NCBI GenBank assembly: GCA_024280375.1
Contig: JAJRQF010000045.1
Location: 1-44,359, forward strand
From: Alphaproteobacteria bacterium
GTDB lineage: Bacteria > Pseudomonadota > Alphaproteobacteria > Rhizobiales > Rhizobiaceae
DNA length: 44,359 bases
Direction: 5' to 3'
Of this stretch, positions 16,531 to 25,016 are shown piece by piece; position 1 is the first letter of the stretch; each line of letters opens with the position of its first letter. The notes beneath the pieces are model-generated. The model was not told the DNA's origin and made no database searches. It was given only the letters and a program-made list of their open reading frames with translations. The translations under genes were made by a program, and so were the position numbers.

Positions 16531-16546
16531 TATTCAAATTTGAATA
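16531..16546. promoter_or_regulatory. 16-bp palindrome, probable LysR operator
   Basis: TATTCAAATTTGAATA is a perfect inverted repeat directly before the LysR start and 78 bases upstream of the divergent epimerase gene. A related half (TTTTCAAATG) recurs at about 16580. Position and symmetry fit an autoregulatory LysR-type site. Confidence 0.55.
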
Positions 16547-16624
16547 CTACATAAACAATTTACGGCAATTTATATTCATTTTCAAATGTATATATTGAAT
16601 TTAGTGATAATTCAGGAGAACCCA

Positions 16625-17584
16625 ATGAAACCTAAAATCCTTATTCTTGGTATAACCGGCGGCATAGGCCGGGCTTTTGCCCTTGCCTGCCAAAAGCGCG
16701 GATGGCACATAAAAGCCCTGCACCGCGACCCTTCTTTGGTTAAATCCGGATTGAACGAATTAAACAATATCAATTGGGTCAAGGGCGATGCAATGAACAA
16801 AGAGGCGCTTTGTTCAGCTGCAGCTGACGTCGATATTATATTCCATGGAGTAAATCCTCCCGGCTACAAGAACTGGCGAAAGCTCGCCATACCAATGTTG
16901 GAAAACTCGATTTCAGCCGCAATTGCAAACGGGGCAAGATTGGTTTTTCCGGGAAATATCTATAATTTTGGCCCCGATGCATGGCCTTTGGTTGATGAGA
17001 AGTCGCCGCAAAACCCGAAAACGGAAAAAGGGGAAATCCGGGTAGAGATGGAGCAGCTTTTGACAAAATCAGTAAAAAGTGGCGGCAAGGCACTCATTTT
17101 GCGTGCCGGTGATTTCTTTGGCCCCAATGCCATAGGGTCATGGTATGCACAAGGCATGATCAAGCCCGGCAAGAAGCTCAAATCTGTGCTTTATCCGGGC
17201 CGCCATGATGCCGGCCATAACTGGGCTTATCTGCCAGATTATGCTGAAACATTTTGCCAAATGATCGAAAAAAGTGACCAACTTTCAGATTTTGAAGCTT
17301 TTCATTTTGGCGGGCATTATTTTGAAAATGGCGTTGATATTGTCAAAGAAACCGCAAGGATTACCGGAATATCGCATAGGCCGATAAGGAAAATGCCCTG
17401 GTGGGTATTTAAACTGGCCTCTCCCTTTGTATCGCTGTTTCGCGAACTTCTGGAAATGCGCTATTTGTGGGATGAAACGGTTCAGCTTAATAACAGTAAA
17501 CTGGTAAAATTTCTGGGCAGCGAACCCCACACACCAACCAAAGATGCGCTGAAGCAAACATTGAAATCGTTCAATTGTTTATAA
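16625..17584 (+). CDS. NAD-dependent epimerase/dehydratase-like protein
   Basis: A 319-residue extended-SDR-type protein. The N-terminal Rossmann motif is GITGGIGRAFA (GxxGxxG), followed by FHGVNPPGY and the YNFG stretch (NIYNFGPDAW), where the family usually has its catalytic Tyr region. It ends with LKSFNC. The frame is open from 16586, but ATG 16625 has AGGAGA just upstream and places the glycine motif normally at residues 8-14. The substrate is unknown. It is probably controlled by the divergent LysR gene. Confidence 0.82.
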   Translation: MKPKILILGITGGIGRAFALACQKRGWHIKALHRDPSLVKSGLNELNNINWVKGDAMNKEALCSAAADVDIIFHGVNPPGYKNWRKLAIPMLENSISAAIANGARLVFPGNIYNFGPDAWPLVDEKSPQNPKTEKGEIRVEMEQLLTKSVKSGGKALILRAGDFFGPNAIGSWYAQGMIKPGKKLKSVLYPGRHDAGHNWAYLPDYAETFCQMIEKSDQLSDFEAFHFGGHYFENGVDIVKETARITGISHRPIRKMPWWVFKLASPFVSLFRELLEMRYLWDETVQLNNSKLVKFLGSEPHTPTKDALKQTLKSFNCL

Positions 17585-17585
17585 C

Positions 17586-17849
17586 TTATCGGCCGCAGGT
17601 TTCTTCAACGGCTTTTTTCGGGTTGGTATAGCAACGGTTGCGCGAGGAGCAATAAAGTTTTTCGACTTTGGAATAGGACATTATTCCTGATGATATCTGC
17701 CCGTTCGGTTTTCGCCCGCAACGCAGCACGATTTCCAGTATCAAACCTTTGTCAGTGGTCATTTCAATAATATTGGCCGGGTGATTAAACCCCGGATAGG
17801 TGATAAAATTACTGGTCACGGCGGCCGCGATAAGAAGTATCTTGAGCAT
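17586..17849 (-). CDS. Small secreted hypothetical protein
   Basis: An 87-residue protein with an N-terminal signal peptide (LKILLIAAAVTSNF). The mature part has several cysteines, in VLRCGRKPNG, KLYCSSRNRCY and EETCGR, which probably form disulfides. The conserved-looking MSYSKVEKLYC segment suggests a known small Rhizobiales family, but I cannot name it. ATG 17849 is preferred over 17870 because GGAACA lies about 9 bases upstream and the signal peptide then begins correctly. It ends 1 base after the opposing epimerase gene. Confidence 0.6.
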   Translation of the reverse strand: MLKILLIAAAVTSNFITYPGFNHPANIIEMTTDKGLILEIVLRCGRKPNGQISSGIMSYSKVEKLYCSSRNRCYTNPKKAVEETCGR

Positions 17850-17974
17850 AAAACTGTTCCGAATCTGCACAAATGCGTTTCAGAACAGAGCAATGCAATT
17901 CCTCTGCCAAATCGGTGTAAATTACCCTTTTTGCAAAATTAACTCCCGATTAACCTTAATATTCAGGACTGTGC

Positions 17975-19081
17975 CTATAGTGCCGGTGTTACTTTATATC
18001 CCGCATCCCGCAGCAATTGCACCACGCCAAGCTTGCCCGGAAGATGAAGCGCACCCACCGCCATAAACACACCACCTTTTTCAAGCTGCGGATTTGAGCG
18101 GTCTGCCATCACCTTGTTACGGCGCGTAACCAGCGCTTCCTGAAAGGCTGCATAGCCCAGACTGTTAGAGGTTTTAGGCGACAAATATTCCATCAACGGC
18201 CAGAATTTTCCAACCTCGCCAGCAACATAAAGCTCGACCATGGTTTCCATCATATCGTCCATGGCATCGCCAAGTTTAACCGTTTCTTTCAGCGATTTAA
18301 GATGAAATTCCAGTGAAAGACCGGCCATGGCACTAATTTGTTCTTTGACGGATTCAAGCCCGACAAGGTTTTTACCCTCGCGAAGCGCACGCGTTCCTAT
18401 CACGTAATCCAGCACTTTTTCATCTCTGTGTTTGCGCTCAATTTCACACATTGGCATAACAATCGCAGTCGCAATAACCCAGGGCTGCATTCGCTTACCG
18501 AGAAAATACGGAATATCCCGACCAACCAGTCGCAGCTTCAGCAATTCGATAGTTTCCTTGCCGTAGCGATCTTCTAACGTCGACCCATCGGTAAAAAACA
18601 TCAAAGGACGCAACTCAGCCATGGCAGCCGAAAGCTTTTTCGGGTCCAGTACCTGGGTGTTTTCAATCACCACCGTTGGAGAGGCCACAAAAGCCTGTTC
18701 AACAACTTCCGGCAAATTCACCACCCGCGGGTCGGCAAAATGCATAGTACCCAGCAACCAAGAGGCGGGTTTTCCTTCTTTTTCAATTTTCCAAAATCGC
18801 GACGAACCGTTCAAAACTTCACTGGCTCGCTGCTCGATCTTCATTAAAGCTTCAGGGTCTTCACGTTTCAGTTTTTCAAGCAGATTTTGCCCCTTACAAG
18901 TGATCGGTGGCAGGGTTTTTGCCCCCCCCACAACCACTTTGGTCTCGGCCAAAGTATTTGAGGCCTGTACAAGAGCGGAAAAAAAGACAACCACCAGCAC
19001 AATTTTAACACTGGCTATGGCCCATACCAGCCGAGTAAATAAATTGTCCAATAATTCAGGCCTGTTCAGCGTATCGCGCAT
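17975..19081 (-). CDS. TraB/GumN family protein
   Basis: A 368-residue protein with an N-terminal hydrophobic segment (about 22-40) that acts as a signal or anchor. It shows the two GxxH-type motifs of the TraB/GumN (Tiki-like, erythromycin-esterase-related fold) family: LLGTMHFADPRV near 109-120 and MAVGALHLPG near 343-352. A conserved Glu lies in VIENTQ and another in GLESVKEQ. Some family members act as metalloproteases or in plasmid conjugation and exopolysaccharide loci; here there is no such context. It ends in TAG with a TGA three codons later. Confidence 0.85.
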   Translation of the reverse strand: MRDTLNRPELLDNLFTRLVWAIASVKIVLVVVFFSALVQASNTLAETKVVVGGAKTLPPITCKGQNLLEKLKREDPEALMKIEQRASEVLNGSSRFWKIEKEGKPASWLLGTMHFADPRVVNLPEVVEQAFVASPTVVIENTQVLDPKKLSAAMAELRPLMFFTDGSTLEDRYGKETIELLKLRLVGRDIPYFLGKRMQPWVIATAIVMPMCEIERKHRDEKVLDYVIGTRALREGKNLVGLESVKEQISAMAGLSLEFHLKSLKETVKLGDAMDDMMETMVELYVAGEVGKFWPLMEYLSPKTSNSLGYAAFQEALVTRRNKVMADRSNPQLEKGGVFMAVGALHLPGKLGVVQLLRDAGYKVTPAL

Positions 19082-19172
19082 GTTTTATAATTCCGGCAAT
19101 AGTATTTGATTGAACACTGGAAATAGCGTATTTCCCTCGCCAATAGGTTAAGGATGTCCGATTCTGGAACCG

Positions 19173-19421
19173 ATGGATCAAGCCATGGTTAAATCTAAGT
19201 TAAATTCAGATGAGCCGGGTCATTCAAACCCGGGAAAAACCAAAAAACGTGAGCCTACAGCCGCCGCCAAGCGCGCGCTGAGCGAAGCCGTGGACCGGCG
19301 AAAAGTAAAGCAAACATCATTTCAAAATGAAACCGGACCCAAAGAAATCAACGGCCGCAATGGCCCGGAACCCGTTCGTTTTGGCGATTGGGAAGTCAAA
19401 GGCATTGCCAGCGATTTTTAA
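19173..19421 (+). CDS. Succinate dehydrogenase assembly factor 4-like (DUF1674)
   Basis: An 82-residue protein. The C-terminal signature GPEPVRFGDWEVKGIASDF is the DUF1674/SDHAF4 hallmark; in mitochondria this family binds flavinylated succinate dehydrogenase subunit A and helps assembly. The N-terminal half (PTAAAKRALSEAVDRRK) is a basic helix that is also usual. The start may be 19173 or the next Met at 19185. The sdh genes themselves are not in the window. Confidence 0.88.
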   Translation: MDQAMVKSKLNSDEPGHSNPGKTKKREPTAAAKRALSEAVDRRKVKQTSFQNETGPKEINGRNGPEPVRFGDWEVKGIASDF

Positions 19422-19565
19422 TTTTAATTAAGCGTAAGGTTAAAGCGCTCACGCAAATGGCTTTGCCATTGCTCCGCGAGGGCGCTTTGTGTGCGTGATT
19501 TTGCGCGGCTATGCCACGTGCAATCACTTAAAAGCGCTTCACCTATCGGTTCAGTTGAAATATTA

Positions 19566-19608
19566 ATTCAAATCGCACGTAGAGCGAAGCGATGCGCAAG
19601 ATTTGAAT
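19566..19608. repeat. Hairpin repeat copy 1 (9-bp stem, 25-nt loop)
   Basis: Arms ATTCAAATC (19566-19574) and GATTTGAAT (19600-19608) are perfectly complementary. The loop begins GCACGTAGAG and ends ATGCGCAA; it matches the loop of copy 2 at 20 of 25 positions, although the arms are different. Confidence 0.7.
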
Positions 19609-19638
19609 CACTTAAAAAGCAATCGCACGTAGAGTGTA

Positions 19639-19681
19639 GTTCATGTTGCACGTTGAGTGAAATGAAGCGCAAAACATGAAC
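19639..19681. repeat. Hairpin repeat copy 2 (9-bp stem, 25-nt loop)
   Basis: Arms GTTCATGTT (19639-19647) and AACATGAAC (19673-19681) are perfectly complementary and differ from the arms of copy 1. The loop begins GCACGTTGAG and ends AAGCGCAA, the same length as in copy 1. Confidence 0.7.
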
Positions 19682-19807
19682 CATCGAAAGTGAGCGCACG
19701 TGTTTACGCGCAAGCGAACGATAAAAATAGTGAGCGCACCCATCGGGTCAAGCCCGAGGGCAGGCTCTCGCAAGCAAACGACTATACAAAGCGATGCGCA
19801 CCCAAAA

Positions 19808-20839
19808 TCACGCCACTTTTTTGGCTTCAATCAACCCACGGTTAATCAGCAATTCCGCAATCTGTACCGTATTAAGCGCGGCCCCTTTGCGTAAATTGTC
19901 GGAGACAACCCACAAATTCAAGCCATATTCCAAGGTGTAATCCTCACGAATACGGGAGATATAAGTAGCGTCTTCTCCAGCCGCCTCATACGGTGTGATG
20001 TAACCACCATCTTCACGCTTGTCGATCACCAGACAGCCGGGCGATTCACGCAACAGATCACGTGCATCATCGGCGGTTATTTCGTTTTCAAATTCGATAT
20101 TCACCGCTTCAGAATGGGAGATGAAAACCGGCACCCGCACACATGTTGCGGTTAGTTTAATTTTCGGATCCAGCATACGCTTGGTTTCAGCCACCATTTT
20201 CCATTCTTCCCGGGTGGAACCATCATCCATAAAATCATCAATATGTGGAATACAGTTAAACGCGATCCGCTTGGTAAACTTGTTGGTATCCAGAGGATCA
20301 GCGACAAAAACAGCACGGGTCTGGTTGAAAAGCTCATCCATGCCCTCTTTGCCGGCACCCGATACCGACTGATAGGTTGAGACAACCACACGCTTGATTG
20401 TCGCACGATCATGCAGCGGCTTTAACGCCACTACAAGTTGGGCGGTCGAGCAATTCGGGTTTGCAATAATGTTCTTTTTTGAGAACCCGGAAATCGCATC
20501 CGCATTAACTTCCGGTACAATCAACGGCACATCGGGGTCGTACCTGAATGCCGATGAATTATCGATCACCACGCAGCCCTGCTGACCAATTTTTGGCGCA
20601 TATTCTTTGGAAATTGAACCACCGGCCGACATGATGGCAATATCAACGCTGCTAAAATCAAAGTGCTCCAGCGCTTTTACCTTAATTGTTTTATCCCCGA
20701 ATGAGATTTCCTTGCCCTGACTGCGGCGAGAGGCAAGAGCCACAACCTCATCTGCTGGAAACAACCGCTCTGCCAGAATATCCAATACTTCACGGCCCAC
20801 ATTGCCCGTGGCGCCGATAACAGCAACTTTATAACCCAT
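19808..20839 (-). CDS. asd: Aspartate-semialdehyde dehydrogenase
   Basis: Asd reduces aspartyl phosphate to aspartate semialdehyde on the lysine/threonine/methionine and diaminopimelate pathway. This 343-residue protein has the NADP-binding GATGNVG motif (about 9-15), the catalytic Cys130 in NPNCSTAQ, and the substrate-binding region SYQSVSGAGKEG-like (here STYQSVSGAGKEGMDEL). The His base lies in RVPVFISHSEAVNIE. The length is normal. The hairpin-repeat patch lies directly downstream of its TGA. Confidence 0.96.
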   Translation of the reverse strand: MGYKVAVIGATGNVGREVLDILAERLFPADEVVALASRRSQGKEISFGDKTIKVKALEHFDFSSVDIAIMSAGGSISKEYAPKIGQQGCVVIDNSSAFRYDPDVPLIVPEVNADAISGFSKKNIIANPNCSTAQLVVALKPLHDRATIKRVVVSTYQSVSGAGKEGMDELFNQTRAVFVADPLDTNKFTKRIAFNCIPHIDDFMDDGSTREEWKMVAETKRMLDPKIKLTATCVRVPVFISHSEAVNIEFENEITADDARDLLRESPGCLVIDKREDGGYITPYEAAGEDATYISRIREDYTLEYGLNLWVVSDNLRKGAALNTVQIAELLINRGLIEAKKVA

Positions 20840-20925
20840 ATGATTTATCCTTATACCCTCTCCCGAAACCGGCCAGCCGGTCTTTCTCCCGTCAAATCCG
20901 GGAGAGTTCGAGAGTGACGGTCGAT

Positions 20926-21045
20926 TCAGGTGGTTTTGGCGGTTTTCTTGGTTGAGGTCGATTTGATTTTAGCGCGCAAAGCGGTGCCAAGGGTAGCAAA
21001 GCCATCCGCTGTTCCAATTGCAAAATCAAATTTTTTCGATGTCAT
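20926..21045 (-). CDS. Small basic hypothetical protein (39 residues)
   Basis: A short frame upstream of asd on the same strand. From Met at 21045 it reads TSKKFDFAIGTADGFATLGT followed by a Lys/Thr-rich tail (KIKSTSTKKTAKTT). A GAGAAAG ribosome site lies about 8 bases before ATGATCATG, so the start may be 21045 or two codons earlier. The frame is open further to 21144, but that extension has no separate support. No family is recognised. Confidence 0.45.
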   Translation of the reverse strand: MTSKKFDFAIGTADGFATLGTALRAKIKSTSTKKTAKTT

Positions 21046-21222
21046 GATCATCTTTCTCAAGTTGATTCGGGTTCTACCTGTTTTTGTAAAAGAGTCAATA
21101 TTTGTTGCGCAGCTGGCGCTAAATAGCAGCAATAATCCGGTCAATTATTTGACTTCCAATTAGTGAATCAGGACTTTATACATTCGATTTCAGATCGCCG
21201 ATATGTATAGTTAGGAAGTGAA

Positions 21223-23202
21223 GTGCGGTATCACGCCTATATCGATGGACTGCGAGCCATTGCAGTTCTTTCAGTTGTTATATTCCATGGTTTCCCCAAT
21301 ATTTTAAGCGGCGGATTTGTCGGCGTTGATATATTTTTCGTAATATCTGGTTTTCTGATCACCTATCTGATTGCGGCGGAAATTCGTGATGAAAAATTCA
21401 GTTTTGTATATTTTTATACCCGCCGAATTCGCCGATTGCTGCCAGCTGGATTAATTGTTTACACAGCTTCAATTGTTACTGGAGCTATTGTTTTAGCGCC
21501 ACCTGAATTCAAACAATTTGGCGAAAGCCTGCTGGCGGCGGCGTTGATTTTTTCAAACCACTTTTTCGCCTCGCTAACCGGGTATTTTGATACGCCCGCC
21601 AATGAATTACCACTTTTACATACCTGGTCATTGGCGATTGAGGAGCAATTTTATCTCATCTGGCCAGCATTTATGATGCTTGTATTAATGCGCCAAACTG
21701 TGATTATCCGCATTGGAATTGCAGCAACCCTGTTACTGGCATCGCTTCTCTACGCCGAAATAAGCCTGCGCACAGGTAAATCAAGTATATTTTTCTCCTT
21801 TCCGGCCAGGGCATGGGAGTTATTGCTTGGCGCAACGCTCGCCCTGTTAATTGACAAATACAAATTGCGAAAAGACCTGGCTGGCCCAACATCAATTGTT
21901 GGCATCTTGCTCATTATTCTAAGTATTTTCCTGCTCAATGAGCAGGTCAGGTTCCCTGGAATATCCGCGATACCAGCCAGTCTTGGCACCGCCATGGTCA
22001 TTGCAGCCGGGTTCCACAACTCGCCGATTGTTTCAAAGATTTTAAGCAATAATATTCTGGTGTATTTTGGGCTGATTTCTTACTCATTATATCTGTGGCA
22101 CTGGCCGATCTTATCGTTTGCCCGGATATATCTGGAACGCCCATTGTTACCGTTTGATGCAACCATATTGATTGGCTTGGCATTTGTATTATCCGCCCTA
22201 ACTTACAAATTTATAGAAAAGCCATTCCGTTCTGCCGGTGGATCCATGATATTTTCACCACGGCTAACAATTGCCGGTGGCGCAATCGCTATTGCCGTAA
22301 CCGCGCTAATCGGGGTTAATTTAAAGATTGGAAGCGGATGGACCTGGCGGCTGGATCCGGTTTCAAAGCAGGTTTATAATCAAAAATATGCCCAAAATCC
22401 CTATCGGCTTCGGTGCTATGGAACCTCAAAAGTGTTTAAGGACGACGATTTTTGCAATATCGGAACACCGAAGCCCGCTTCTGCATCCTATGATTTCGCG
22501 ATTTTTGGCGATTCCAATGCGGATCATTTTGTACCAACATATGTTGCTGAAGCTAAGCGTCGAGGAATAAGCGGGCGTCAGGTCACCCAAAGCGCCTGCC
22601 TTGGACTGGTAGGAATGCGCAAACATCAAGCTCAAGCCAGACAAGATGCCTGCCTGGCATATCAAAAACAAATTCTGGCATTTGTCGATAAGAACCCAAA
22701 CCTCAAACTTGCAATTCTTTCCGGCAACTGGATTGATTTCGAAGGCACGCTTGGCCAAAATGAACTGGCCCGGCTAATACCCTCCGCCAATGCAAATTTG
22801 GCGGCTCCACCAAATAGAACAAATCTTGAAGATCATATATTGGGTATGATTGAATATTTCAGGAATGCCGGAGTTAAAGTGCATCTCATCGGACCGATTC
22901 CGCAGCAAAACGCTGAAGTGAAGTGCGTTATAAAATCGTTGCGGGCGGATGGTGATGCGCAGCAATGTGGGATTGATGCAAAAGCTATCCATAAAAGGTT
23001 TGATAAACTGAACAACATGTTCAGCCGTATTGCAGGCCGATTTGAAGATGTAACCGTAACTCTGCCGCTTGATATTATGTGCAACAAAAAGCGCTGCCCG
23101 CTAGTGCGAAACGGCGTCTTCCTCTATCGCAATATCAACCATATAAACGCTGTTGGCGCCGCCAGCCTCTCAGATCAATTCCACCTGCCTGATATTAACT
23201 AG
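21223..23202 (+). CDS. Acyltransferase 3 family with C-terminal SGNH domain (OafA/YrhL-like)
   Basis: A 659-residue membrane O-acyltransferase, probably modifying a cell-surface polysaccharide. The N-terminal acyltransferase-3 domain (to about 340) has about ten membrane spans, with YIDGLRAIAVLSVVIFH (catalytic-type His), GFVGVDIFFVISGFLIT, RRIRRLLPA and LLHTWSLAIEEQFYLIWP. The C-terminal SGNH-like part has IFGDSNADHF (nucleophile Ser) and a late NHINAVG His. The start is GTG 21223 with AGGA 7-10 bases upstream. Its terminal TAG is shared with the TA flank of the adjacent MITE-like element. Confidence 0.92.
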   Translation: MRYHAYIDGLRAIAVLSVVIFHGFPNILSGGFVGVDIFFVISGFLITYLIAAEIRDEKFSFVYFYTRRIRRLLPAGLIVYTASIVTGAIVLAPPEFKQFGESLLAAALIFSNHFFASLTGYFDTPANELPLLHTWSLAIEEQFYLIWPAFMMLVLMRQTVIIRIGIAATLLLASLLYAEISLRTGKSSIFFSFPARAWELLLGATLALLIDKYKLRKDLAGPTSIVGILLIILSIFLLNEQVRFPGISAIPASLGTAMVIAAGFHNSPIVSKILSNNILVYFGLISYSLYLWHWPILSFARIYLERPLLPFDATILIGLAFVLSALTYKFIEKPFRSAGGSMIFSPRLTIAGGAIAIAVTALIGVNLKIGSGWTWRLDPVSKQVYNQKYAQNPYRLRCYGTSKVFKDDDFCNIGTPKPASASYDFAIFGDSNADHFVPTYVAEAKRRGISGRQVTQSACLGLVGMRKHQAQARQDACLAYQKQILAFVDKNPNLKLAILSGNWIDFEGTLGQNELARLIPSANANLAAPPNRTNLEDHILGMIEYFRNAGVKVHLIGPIPQQNAEVKCVIKSLRADGDAQQCGIDAKAIHKRFDKLNNMFSRIAGRFEDVTVTLPLDIMCNKKRCPLVRNGVFLYRNINHINAVGAASLSDQFHLPDIN

Positions 23203-23465
23203 GGTCTGGACTCAATTAGGAATGCGGCTGTGCAGTTCGACAATTTTGATCTCACAAGGCAAAAATGATCGATTTGGGCGACCCCAATGAGGAATTTTCA
23301 ACGCTGTGAGGCGAAATTGTCGAGCTGCCCAAGGGGTTGGAGGTAAAATGGCCCACTTCAGCGTCGAAAAGCCTTGCCGATGGGCGACATCGCCTTTCAT
23401 TTTTCTCCTTGAATTGAACCATTTTATCTCCAACACAGCTCGTATTCTTAATTGGGTTCAGACCC
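23202..23465. mobile_element. 264-bp MITE-like element, TA-flanked, copy 1
   Basis: The ends are inverted repeats of about 28 bases: the left end begins GGGTCTGGACTCAATTAGG and the right end, reverse-complemented, begins GGGTCTGAACCCAATTAAG. TA lies on both sides (23200-23201, 23466-23467), as expected for insertion into TA by an IS630/Tc1-mariner-type transposase. A second, internal inverted pair is TTGGAGGTAAAATGG (about 23336-23350) and CCATTTTATCTCCAA (about 23419-23433). It encodes no transposase. A near-identical copy in the opposite orientation begins at 44233. Confidence 0.75.
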
Positions 23466-23552
23466 TAGACTGCTTCACATTTACTGGAAGCATGTCAGGC
23501 CACGATTGGAGCCTGATGAACAAATTGATCAAACGCTCTAGCAACTGTATCT

Positions 23553-24962
23553 CTACATATGTATAGCTTTGTCATAGGCAGCCATTGCCGCTTCTTTCAC
23601 CGCTTCAGACATGGTTGGGTGCGCGTGGCAGGTGCGGGCAAGGTCTTCGGCTGATCCGCCAAATTCCATCAATACGGCCGCCTCATGGATCATCTCACCC
23701 GCCCCAAAGCCGACAATATGAACACCCAAAACCCGGTCGGTTGTGGCATCTGCCAGCACTTTCACAAAACCCTCGGTCTGGTTCATGGCGCGAGCCCGGC
23801 CATTGGCGATAAAACCAAATTTGCCGGTGTTAAACTTAATACCCTCGGATTTGAGCTGCTCGGAAGTTTTGCCAACCGAGGCAACTTCCGGCTGGGTATA
23901 GACGACGCCCGGGATAACATCATAGTTCACATGACCAGCCTTACCGGCCAAATGTTCAGCCACGGCAACGCCTTCTTCCTCCGCCTTGTGGGCAAGCATT
24001 GGTCCATCAATCACATCGCCAATCGCATAAATGCCTTTAATATTGGTTTGCAGATGCGCATCGGTTTTAACCTTGCCGCGCTCCATTTCAATACCCATCG
24101 CCTCAAGCCCAAGGCCGTTGGAATAGGGTCTGCGACCGGTGGCAATCAGCACAATATTGGCGGTAAGCTCTTTGGTATCACCGCCTTTGACCGGTTCAAA
24201 TGTAACTTTCGCACCGCCCCTGGCTTTGCTAACGGCGGTAACTTTAGATGATAGATTAAACGCCATGCCCTGTTTGCCAAGTGAGCGTTTCAGCTGTTTA
24301 GCGCAATCACCATCCATGCCACCAAGTAGCATTGGAAGATATTCAACAACGGTTACCTCTGCGCCAAGCCGCTGCCATACGGAACCAAGCTCAAGCCCGA
24401 TCACTCCTCCACCAACCACAATCATGGTTTTGGGAACTTTGGAGAGTTCCAGGCCGCCGGTGGAAGAAACGATAATCTTCTCATCTATTTCAATCTCGAC
24501 ACCGGGAACGCCTGCCACGTCTGACCCGGTGGCAATAACAATATTAGTCGCCTCAATTGCGGTGCTCTTGCCACCTGCATCCACCACATCGACCTGACCG
24601 GCCGCCTTGATCGTGCCAGTACCGAAAAATGTGGTGACCTTGTTTTTCTTCATCAGGAAAGCAACGCCATCCACATTGGCTTTCACCACCGCATCCTTAT
24701 GCGCCATCATCGATTTCAGATTGAGTTTTGGCTTTACCCCGTCAATCCCAAGCTCTGCAAATCCGTGCCCGGCCTCATGGTACATTTCAGAGGCGTGCAA
24801 TATGGCCTTGGAAGGAATACAGCCCACGTTTAGGCAGGTGCCGCCAAGGGTTTCGCGCTTTTCCACAATCGCAACACTTAACCCCAGCTGGGCCGCTTTA
24901 ATCGCGCAAACATAACCGCCGGGTCCAGCACCTATAATAACCAGATCAAATTTCTCGGACAT
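23553..24962 (-). CDS. lpdA: Dihydrolipoyl dehydrogenase (E3)
   Basis: This FAD enzyme reoxidises dihydrolipoyl groups of the 2-oxoacid dehydrogenase complexes. Its 469 residues show the FAD motif GAGPGGY (about 11-17), the redox-active [14 protein letters not shown] (Cys43, Cys48), the NAD motif [12 protein letters not shown], the second FAD site IYAIGDVI and the C-terminal catalytic HAHPTMSE. It is the distal gene of the suc block, so it is most likely the E3 of 2-oxoglutarate dehydrogenase. It ends in TAG; another in-frame TAG follows four codons later. Confidence 0.97.
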   Translation of the reverse strand: MSEKFDLVIIGAGPGGYVCAIKAAQLGLSVAIVEKRETLGGTCLNVGCIPSKAILHASEMYHEAGHGFAELGIDGVKPKLNLKSMMAHKDAVVKANVDGVAFLMKKNKVTTFFGTGTIKAAGQVDVVDAGGKSTAIEATNIVIATGSDVAGVPGVEIEIDEKIIVSSTGGLELSKVPKTMIVVGGGVIGLELGSVWQRLGAEVTVVEYLPMLLGGMDGDCAKQLKRSLGKQGMAFNLSSKVTAVSKARGGAKVTFEPVKGGDTKELTANIVLIATGRRPYSNGLGLEAMGIEMERGKVKTDAHLQTNIKGIYAIGDVIDGPMLAHKAEEEGVAVAEHLAGKAGHVNYDVIPGVVYTQPEVASVGKTSEQLKSEGIKFNTGKFGFIANGRARAMNQTEGFVKVLADATTDRVLGVHIVGFGAGEMIHEAAVLMEFGGSAEDLARTCHAHPTMSEAVKEAAMAAYDKAIHM

Positions 24963-25016
24963 TTCTTATCCTCTCCAAATATTCAACAAATAGCTAAAGT
25001 TAGCTTCAACAATCAA

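Larger units (their letters stand above)
19440..19804. repeat. Intergenic cluster of degenerate repeats and hairpins
   Basis: The 386-base gap between the SdhAF4-like gene and asd has no gene that I can support and is filled with related short units. AATCACTTAAAA recurs at about 19521 and 19606, and AATCGCACGTAGAG at about 19572 and 19621. Two hairpins share a 25-base loop (19566-19608, 19639-19681). A further pair begins CGCAAGC(G/A)AACGA and ends GCGCACCCA (19709-19742, 19769-19804). A small hairpin TCGGG/CCCGA lies at about 19744-19758. Confidence 0.65.

Noticed and set aside
23212-23436. 74-codon minus-strand frame with GDVAHRQGFSTLKWAILPP
   Set aside because: It lies wholly within the MITE-like element and is disrupted by an indel in the second copy, so it is element sequence and not a gene.
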